From the NCBI GenBank assembly GCA_024641365.1, contig JAHEDF010000078.1, forward strand, positions 1 through 11,209: a stretch of DNA of 11,209 nucleotides, written 5' to 3'. Under the pieces are notes generated by a model that was given only the letters and a program-made list of their open reading frames with translations, had not been told where the DNA came from and searched no databases. The DNA is from Planctomycetota bacterium. GTDB taxonomy: Bacteria; Planctomycetota; UBA11346. Shown here piece by piece: positions 5,302 through 11,209 of the stretch. Positions within the stretch are counted from its first letter, which is position 1. Every line of letters starts with the position of its first letter. Position numbers and translations under genes: made by a program.

Positions 5302-8175
5302 ATGCTTACTCACTCTCATCAAATCGTAAAATGCTGTGTTCTCATTCTACTCGCTCAGATGTCATTACTTGTTACATGTCCCAAATTGGTTGGGGAAGAA
5401 AAAACACAATCAACTATAGAACTCGGAACCCCCTTTGCAGATAACATTATTTTACAGCGCCAGATGAACGTTCCAATATGGGGGTGGAGCAAGCCAGGTG
5501 ATACCATTACCGTATCATTTGCTGGCCAGCAAAAAAATGTTGTTGTCGGTAAAAATGGAAAATGGTTAGTGGAACTAGAGCCATTATCAGCAAACGCCAC
5601 TCCGAGCGATATGACTATTAGCAACGGCGCTAGTCAAACTATAAAAATTAAAAATGTTCTCGTTGGTGAAGTATGGTTGGCTTCTGGACAATCAAATATG
5701 GATTGGCTTGCTGGAAAATCATTGTGCAACGCGCTTGCCGGAACAATTGGTCGTGAAAATCTACCGATTCGTGAATTAGCATTGGATAGTGGCTCGTCTT
5801 TATTTCCAAGTAGTCGCTCGTCTTCTAAAGACGGTTGGAAATTAGCGCAATCTGCTAGTAGCTTTTCAGCACTGGCATTGTCCTTTGCTTATGATTTGCA
5901 TAAAGAATTACAGGTACCAATTGGAATTATTCGCAGCAGTCATGGTGCCACACCCATAGAAACCTGGACTGCGTATGAGGGCTTTGCTGATCATCCAAAA
6001 TTACAAGACATCGCGGCGTTAATTCGTGCGAGTAATCCAATGACCACAGAAGGCCAACAGGCCTTCGAACAATACTACAAAGATTTGTGGACTTGGCAGG
6101 CTGAGAGCGAAAAAATAATAAATAAAGGAGGAAAGGCTTTACAACGTCCGAAATTGCCTGGCATTTGCGATGACTGGAAAGGTGCATCGCGCATGTTTAA
6201 TAAAAAAATTGCTCCCCTAATCCCAAGCGCTCTTCGTGGCGCTATTTGGTGCCAAGGAGAACATAATTCCGATGATGGCAGCATCTATGCAGCAAAGATG
6301 GAAGCACTTATCAACGGTTGGCGCAAAAATTGGAAGCGTCCGAATCTGCCATTTTATTTTACGCAAATGCAATGTTATGGCGAAGCAAATCCTGATAACA
6401 TTGGCTTTGCTGATATTCGTGCTGCACAAACACTATTTTTCGTAAATGCAGAACACGTCGGTATGGCGGCACAACATGATTTAAACCCCAATCCTGGGAA
6501 TATTCATTATTCCAATAAATTGGATCCAGGGAAACGCTTGGCGCGTTGGGCATTGGCACACCAATATGGAAAAGACATCGCCTATACGGGACCGCTCTAT
6601 AAATCACATGTTATAGAAGGAAATACTGTACGCATTCAATTCGAACAACGCGGACCCGGTGGCGGATTAATGGTAGGCAGCAAAGGCATGGAAATAGATG
6701 CCAAGAAAAACCCTGATGCCTACGTCGAACCAGCGCGAGAAACACCCGGTGAACCATTACAACATTTTCGCCTCGCAGGTAAGGACAAAAAATGGCATGC
6801 TGCAGTAGCTACGATTGTTGGCGATGAAGTACATGTCATATCACCTGACGTGCCAGAACCAGTCGGTGTTCAATACGCTTATAATGCCAGTCCTATTGGT
6901 GCTAATTTATATAATAAAGCCGGACTTCCTGCCATTCCTTTTTGTCTCTTTGATGGGAAACCATATTTCCCTGAAAACGATGCTGAATTAATGGCGGCTC
7001 GAAAAGCTGAATTGGAGCGCAAATACGGACATCGTGCTTATTTACAGCCAGCCACGCTGTTTCGTGACGGTGCCATTTTACAGCGTGATTGTCCATTACC
7101 TGTTTGGGGACACGGAATTCCTGGAAGCACTATTACTGTCGATTTTGCCGGTCAGAAAAAAACTGCCGTAGTCAATGAATTCGAGTTCTGGCGCGTTACG
7201 CTTGACCCTTTATCAACGTCAACAAGTGGACGCGACCTGATTATTTCTAGTGACAAAAATGAAAATAAAGTAATTAAAGACATTCAAGTTGGTGATGTTT
7301 GGGTCATAACCGGTGCTCGCGCAATTCCCAATACACTCTGTAAGTTAACAGCAGACTCTTCATATAAGCCGTTGGCAAACGTCCGTGAATTTAGAATTCG
7401 TACCAATGCCAGACGCTTTCCAACTCCACGCAAAGAACGCATGGAAATAGGCGGCGGAAAATACGAGTCCTCGTGGCAAACTATTCGATTTGATGACCGA
7501 GAAAATGTACCATCCGTATTTGCTTATCATTTTGCTATCGCTGCTCACAGCCCCGATGTACCGCTTGGGATTATTACCCTTGGTTCGGAAAACCCGCCAC
7601 TCACCTGGGTATCGTACGCTGCCATGCAGACCGCGGTTGGATTTGAAACCCAGCGTGATGAACTCAACCTCGCTTACCCAAATACTGAGGTCTGTAAAAA
7701 AGCGATTCAGAGTCATATTGATGAGGTTAAAAAATATTGCAGTGACATTGCAAATAAATTACAGGCGGGAGAGGAAATTCCGGTGGCTCTGGCTGAGTCA
7801 TCACCACCATTTCCAACACCGTATTACAACCAATGGGTCAGCCGAACCGAAACCGCCACCCATACGTATAATTTTTGCATTAGCCCCCTCACTCCCAATG
7901 CGGTACGAGGCGTGGTGTGGGTGCCTGAACAAGATAATATTTCTGATAATGTGGCACACTATGCCCCGTCGCTCGCATTGTACGCTGCCAGTTTACCTCA
8001 GACCTATGAACAACCGGTTGTCCCATTTCTCTTTGTGCAGCCAAGTGAAGCGGTCGTCCCTGGCATAACTGCTCCAACTATTAAAAACGCAACGCGTATC
8101 GATATCAGTGAATGGCCAAAAAATTGGTCGGCCGTTGCAACGCAACTCGGTGAAGCAGCTGCTAAATTACCATAA
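5302..8175 (+). CDS. Secreted sialate O-acetylesterase-like protein with a degenerate second copy
   Basis: I start at the ATG at 5302 (957 residues): GGGA lies five bases upstream and it yields a signal peptide (hydrophobic stretch about residues 9-25). An in-frame GTG at 5257 would add 15 unlikely residues. The first half (about 40-560) is a full SGNH-type sialate O-acetylesterase. It has a beta-domain (DNIILQRQMNVPIWGW), the nucleophile motif ASGQSNM (Ser131), the block GAIWCQGEHN (313-322) and the catalytic-His region GNIHYSNK (His402), followed by GKRLARWAL. The second half (about 580-957) repeats the plan: GAILQRDCPLPVWGH, STITVDFAGQ, then GDVWVITGARA where the serine motif should be, and GVVWVPEQDN where WCQGE should be. 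Its final histidine region is absent. The first half probably removes O-acetyl groups from a glycan outside the cytoplasm; the second is likely structural or binding. Family members are usually about 500-650 residues, so this one is long. Confidence 0.9.
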   Translation: MLTHSHQIVKCCVLILLAQMSLLVTCPKLVGEEKTQSTIELGTPFADNIILQRQMNVPIWGWSKPGDTITVSFAGQQKNVVVGKNGKWLVELEPLSANATPSDMTISNGASQTIKIKNVLVGEVWLASGQSNMDWLAGKSLCNALAGTIGRENLPIRELALDSGSSLFPSSRSSSKDGWKLAQSASSFSALALSFAYDLHKELQVPIGIIRSSHGATPIETWTAYEGFADHPKLQDIAALIRASNPMTTEGQQAFEQYYKDLWTWQAESEKIINKGGKALQRPKLPGICDDWKGASRMFNKKIAPLIPSALRGAIWCQGEHNSDDGSIYAAKMEALINGWRKNWKRPNLPFYFTQMQCYGEANPDNIGFADIRAAQTLFFVNAEHVGMAAQHDLNPNPGNIHYSNKLDPGKRLARWALAHQYGKDIAYTGPLYKSHVIEGNTVRIQFEQRGPGGGLMVGSKGMEIDAKKNPDAYVEPARETPGEPLQHFRLAGKDKKWHAAVATIVGDEVHVISPDVPEPVGVQYAYNASPIGANLYNKAGLPAIPFCLFDGKPYFPENDAELMAARKAELERKYGHRAYLQPATLFRDGAILQRDCPLPVWGHGIPGSTITVDFAGQKKTAVVNEFEFWRVTLDPLSTSTSGRDLIISSDKNENKVIKDIQVGDVWVITGARAIPNTLCKLTADSSYKPLANVREFRIRTNARRFPTPRKERMEIGGGKYESSWQTIRFDDRENVPSVFAYHFAIAAHSPDVPLGIITLGSENPPLTWVSYAAMQTAVGFETQRDELNLAYPNTEVCKKAIQSHIDEVKKYCSDIANKLQAGEEIPVALAESSPPFPTPYYNQWVSRTETATHTYNFCISPLTPNAVRGVVWVPEQDNISDNVAHYAPSLALYAASLPQTYEQPVVPFLFVQPSEAVVPGITAPTIKNATRIDISEWPKNWSAVATQLGEAAAKLP

Positions 8176-8203
8176 TATCTTACTTTTACTAAACCCACAC
8201 CTG

Positions 8204-9538
8204 TTACACATCGACTCCTGTCATGCGACCTTTGCCGGATGAAAATGTATCCGTCTCAATGCCGAGGCGTTGTAACATAGTGACGTATAAATTTGTTAAG
8301 GGATAATTATTTTTTGTGTCAAAAGCCAAATGGTTGCCATGTTTAAAACCGCCTCCGGTAAAGAATAGTGGCAAATTAACATTATTGTGTGAATTCGCTG
8401 ATCCCATATTCGAGCCAAATAACACCATGGTGTTATCCAGCAAAGTGCCGCCATCTTCTTTTGTTTGGTGCAGAGAATCCAAGAATTTGGCGATTTCTTT
8501 CAATTGTAATTCTTCGACTATGCGAAGTTGGGCAATTTTCTTCGGATCATTGCCATGATGCGATAACGGATGCGTACCATCATTTACACCATCAATATTT
8601 TGTCGCGTTGAACCCATATGCAAACCAAGTGAAATAATGCGCGTTGAATCCGTTGTGAGCGCCAATTGCATAATATCAAACATGACCTGGTGCTGTTTTA
8701 TGCCATCAGTAAACGTCGTGATATCTTGTGGCATTGGTGCCTGCGTGGTCGGTTTTGGTTTGCGTTCCCAGGCTTGGGCTTGCACTAATCGCCGTTCTAA
8801 TTCACGGACGGACGTAAAATAATGGTCTAATTTTTCTCGGTCAGCGGCACTGACACTGGAGTTGAGTTTTTTCACGCGATCGCCCAACATATCTAAAATA
8901 CTACGCTCTTCTTCCAGTCGTTTTATTTGCGCTTTAATCTCGGCGTCGTTTCCCTGTAGAAACATTTTTTTATACATGTTCGCCGCTTTCGTTTCACCAT
9001 GAATGGCAACACCCGAAGCGGTATACGACATCGGATCGCCGCGTTCTGGACCATTTTTTGATGGCGACACCATTAACGGCATAAATGGAAAGCGGGTTTG
9101 TTGACCTATGTGATCAGCAGCAAACACGTCTAATGAAATGGTATTGCGAAATCCTGCTGCCGAGGGATGAGGCGCACCAGTTAAAAAGCATTGTACCGCA
9201 TGGTGACCTCCGTCGACTTCCGGCAAAGAAACACCAGACATCACTGTCATCTGTTTTCGATGTGCAGATAATATTTTTAAATAGGGCGTTTCTTCGTAAT
9301 CGCGACCTGGCTTCTTTGGGAAAAAATATTGCGGCAATAAACTTAAGCTGTTCATCATGACAACCATGCGCATAGGTGCGCCTTTTATTGCCGCTTTATC
9401 TGCCGCATACAGCCGTGGAGACATGGCTTCAAGAAATGGCAATGCCAAACACACGCCCAATCCTTTGAGCACCGAACGCCGTGACAGCGGTTGTACGATG
9501 TGACGTAGTGGTAATGAACGATTTGGTGTCATAGCCAT
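8204..9538 (-). CDS. DUF1552 family protein, Tat-exported
   Basis: This 444-residue protein matches the DUF1552 (PF07586) family typical of Planctomycetota and related bacteria. A twin-arginine signal is present, LSRRSVLKGLG (residues 18-28, RR at 20-21), with cleavage near LYA (43-45). Family blocks include DGGHHAVQCFLTG (about 109-121), SLDVFAADHIG, a central coiled-coil-like region (about 205-260, with ERSILDMLGDRVKKLN), THPLSHHG and LFGSNMGSANSHNN. The many conserved His and Asp residues resemble the alkaline-phosphatase/DUF1501-like export families, but no reaction is established for DUF1552. AGGGA seven bases before the ATG sets the start. It follows the DUF1592-family gene by 15 bp, with its ribosome binding site in that gap, so the two are translated from one message. 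It converges on the esterase gene, leaving only 28 bp between stops. The family call is firm; the function is unknown. Confidence 0.93.
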   Translation of the reverse strand: MAMTPNRSLPLRHIVQPLSRRSVLKGLGVCLALPFLEAMSPRLYAADKAAIKGAPMRMVVMMNSLSLLPQYFFPKKPGRDYEETPYLKILSAHRKQMTVMSGVSLPEVDGGHHAVQCFLTGAPHPSAAGFRNTISLDVFAADHIGQQTRFPFMPLMVSPSKNGPERGDPMSYTASGVAIHGETKAANMYKKMFLQGNDAEIKAQIKRLEEERSILDMLGDRVKKLNSSVSAADREKLDHYFTSVRELERRLVQAQAWERKPKPTTQAPMPQDITTFTDGIKQHQVMFDIMQLALTTDSTRIISLGLHMGSTRQNIDGVNDGTHPLSHHGNDPKKIAQLRIVEELQLKEIAKFLDSLHQTKEDGGTLLDNTMVLFGSNMGSANSHNNVNLPLFFTGGGFKHGNHLAFDTKNNYPLTNLYVTMLQRLGIETDTFSSGKGRMTGVDV

Positions 9539-9553
9539 TTTAGTATCCCTTTT

Positions 9554-11209
9554 TCATTTCTGTAAAAACATTGGGCTGGTTACCACAGCAGTTATTAATG
9601 AACGCAATCCATATCCGGTTGATTTTGTTGATTGCAGAAGGCGTTCGATTTCTTTTCGTTCACTAAAGCGAACGGTTGCTCCGGTGGCTTGTGTGACTAA
9701 TCGGTTGAGGATATTACGGGCAATTTGCTGATCATCCCCACCCAATAATTTTTTAAAGGATTGTATGTCAGCAAACTTTTTCCCATTGTATTCACCTGCG
9801 GCATCAACCGACTGCGCTAATTTTATTTTATAACTAAATGGGAAAACGGTTATCTGCATATTATCACCTTTACCATTGCTGCGATACCGTTCGCGATACG
9901 CACCCATAAGATCAAAAGATTCAAGGGCAAAACCAGGTGGATCGATTAAACGGTGACAACTGGCGCAGCTTTCTACCCGCCGATGTTTATCTAAAATTTC
10001 GCGAATGGTGGTGGCACCACGCGTGTCTGGTTCAATTGCGCCCGCATCAGGCGGTGGTGTTGGTGGAGGAGTGCCCAAAATACGCTCTAATACCCAGGTT
10101 CCACGCTTGACCGGAGATGTAGTAAATCCATTCGCGGTTAATTTCATCATGCTGGCCTGGGTTAAGATGCCGCCACGCACACTATTCTTTGGTAAATCAA
10201 CTCGACGCATGTGACTACCACGAACACCTGGGATATCATAATGTTCTGCTAAGCGTTGGTTGAGATAGGTGAAATCACTCGTCACGACTGCTGCTGCTGG
10301 TAAATTTTTTTCCACCATTTCACGAACGTATAAGATAGTTTCGTCATGCATCGCAGCTATCAATAATTTATCATTATAATATTCTGGATATAATTGTTTA
10401 TCAGGAACAGTAGCGTGAATTGATTCAAGATTCAGCCATTGACGGGTAAAGTCATCTATGGATCGCAACGCACGCGGATCATTCAACATCCGCTCACATT
10501 CGCTGCGCAATACCTCTACTTTACGCAATACCCCAGAATCAGCCAATTTTGTTAATTGGTCATCTGGCAGTGAACGCCACAAAAATAAAGCGAGTCGCGT
10601 TGCTAATTGATCAGCTGAAAGGACGCCTGGACTTTCTGTGACAAATAGAAAGTCTGGTGAGCACAAAATAGCTTTGTAGGCAATTAACATCGCATCATGA
10701 AAACAAATTTTTTCTGCCATCGCATCCAAAACACGTTTATGCATAACAGCGACTTCATCTGCTTTGACCGAACGCCGATAAGCCCGCTCCATAAAGGTCT
10801 GCAATAATTGTTTGCTCTCCTGTGTGGGATTATTTGCTTTCACATAATAGGGCCCACCACGAATCGCACGGATGCGACGATCTTCGCCAGATGATACGCC
10901 GAGATCACGAGGCGGTAATGAATCGTTTTTGCTGTCCCATTTTGCTACCGGTAAATCACCAAATAAAATACGATGGCTGGCGGGTGGCCACTCTTGTGCA
11001 ATGGGCCCCTCCACTTCGCACCAATCCAGCGCAACGACCGGTTGTCCATCAAATGCTTTATCAGCAACTTGCACCTTTGGCCCACCATTTATCTGAATAT
11101 TAGCGCAGTGCATGATCACGGATTCTTGTGCATTTAGCCACGCCGTTAATTCATATACTTTTTCCTGAGATGTTAAATCAAACGATTGTAAAAAGCGCCC
11201 ACGCAACCG
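9554..11209 (-). CDS. DUF1592/DUF1588/DUF1585 haem-motif protein, N-terminus beyond the right edge
   Basis: The frame is open to the right edge; the TTG at 11206 is only an internal codon, so the true start and any signal peptide lie outside. About 550 residues are visible. Counting from that TTG: EVEGPIAQEWPPASHRILFG (64-83) is the PSD-type block, ERAYRRSVKADE (140-151) is DUF1595, SPDFLFVTE onward (183-310) is DUF1592, and KRGTWVLERILGTPPPTPPP (367-386) to the haem motif CASCH (414-418) is DUF1588. The tail ARNILNRLVTQATGATVRFS (496-515) is DUF1585. CXXCH implies covalent haem c, hence a location outside the cytoplasm, and full-length members usually carry another cytochrome c domain at the missing N-terminus. 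These proteins, always beside DUF1552 or DUF1501 partners, are thought to be membrane or periplasmic redox proteins, but no reaction is established. Confidence 0.92.
   Translation of the reverse strand, partial: RLRGRFLQSFDLTSQEKVYELTAWLNAQESVIMHCANIQINGGPKVQVADKAFDGQPVVALDWCEVEGPIAQEWPPASHRILFGDLPVAKWDSKNDSLPPRDLGVSSGEDRRIRAIRGGPYYVKANNPTQESKQLLQTFMERAYRRSVKADEVAVMHKRVLDAMAEKICFHDAMLIAYKAILCSPDFLFVTESPGVLSADQLATRLALFLWRSLPDDQLTKLADSGVLRKVEVLRSECERMLNDPRALRSIDDFTRQWLNLESIHATVPDKQLYPEYYNDKLLIAAMHDETILYVREMVEKNLPAAAVVTSDFTYLNQRLAEHYDIPGVRGSHMRRVDLPKNSVRGGILTQASMMKLTANGFTTSPVKRGTWVLERILGTPPPTPPPDAGAIEPDTRGATTIREILDKHRRVESCASCHRLIDPPGFALESFDLMGAYRERYRSNGKGDNMQITVFPFSYKIKLAQSVDAAGEYNGKKFADIQSFKKLLGGDDQQIARNILNRLVTQATGATVRFSERKEIERLLQSTKSTGYGLRSLITAVVTSPMFLQK

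Noticed and set aside
7490..8068. A 192-codon plus-strand open frame overlapping the second half of the esterase
   Set aside because: It lies wholly inside the esterase frame, has no ribosome binding site or recognisable domain, and has an unnatural composition rich in Arg, His and Leu. The main frame shows clear homology to its own first half.
10020..10075. Proline-rich GTPPPTPPP stretch as a low-complexity insertion
   Set aside because: A proline run here, before the CXXCH motif, is a normal feature of DUF1588 proteins.
9554..11206. TTG at 11206 as the true start of the DUF1592-family gene
   Set aside because: The frame is open to the window edge and the family's N-terminal cytochrome and DUF1587 parts are missing, so the gene must continue to the right.

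Overview
The window looks like chromosomal DNA of a Planctomycetota or related PVC-superphylum bacterium (Verrucomicrobiota and Lentisphaerota are the alternatives). The main clue is the minus-strand pair made of a DUF1595/1592/1588/1585 protein with a CXXCH haem motif and a Tat-exported DUF1552 protein, a pairing strongly expanded in that group. The abundance of exported Gfo/Idh/MocA oxidoreductases, DUF1080 (3-keto-disaccharide hydrolase-like) and sialate O-acetylesterase-like proteins fits too. No RNA genes, insertion sequences, CRISPR arrays or origins were seen.

Layout. (1) Positions 1-542, minus strand: the N-terminal 180 codons of a cytoplasmic Gfo/Idh/MocA oxidoreductase that runs off the left edge. 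(2) Positions 703-4933, plus strand: a secreted tandem DUF1080 protein, then two different Tat-exported Gfo/Idh/MocA proteins, closed by a very strong intrinsic terminator at 4962-4998. (3) An AT-rich gap of about 370 bp. (4) Positions 5302-8175, plus strand: a large secreted sialate O-acetylesterase-like protein whose second half is a degenerate copy of the first. (5) Positions 8204-11209, minus strand and convergent: the DUF1592-family protein (N-terminus outside the window) followed 15 bp later by the DUF1552 protein.

Working model (inference). The plus-strand block reads as a glycan-processing locus outside the cytoplasm. An oxidoreductase would make a 3-keto-glycoside, a DUF1080 protein would cleave it, and an esterase would remove acetyl groups. 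The divergent cytoplasmic oxidoreductase could process the product. Two departures from the family plans deserve attention: one exported oxidoreductase has lost the conserved lysine of the EKP motif (it reads CEAPLA), and the esterase carries a second domain that has lost its catalytic serine motif.
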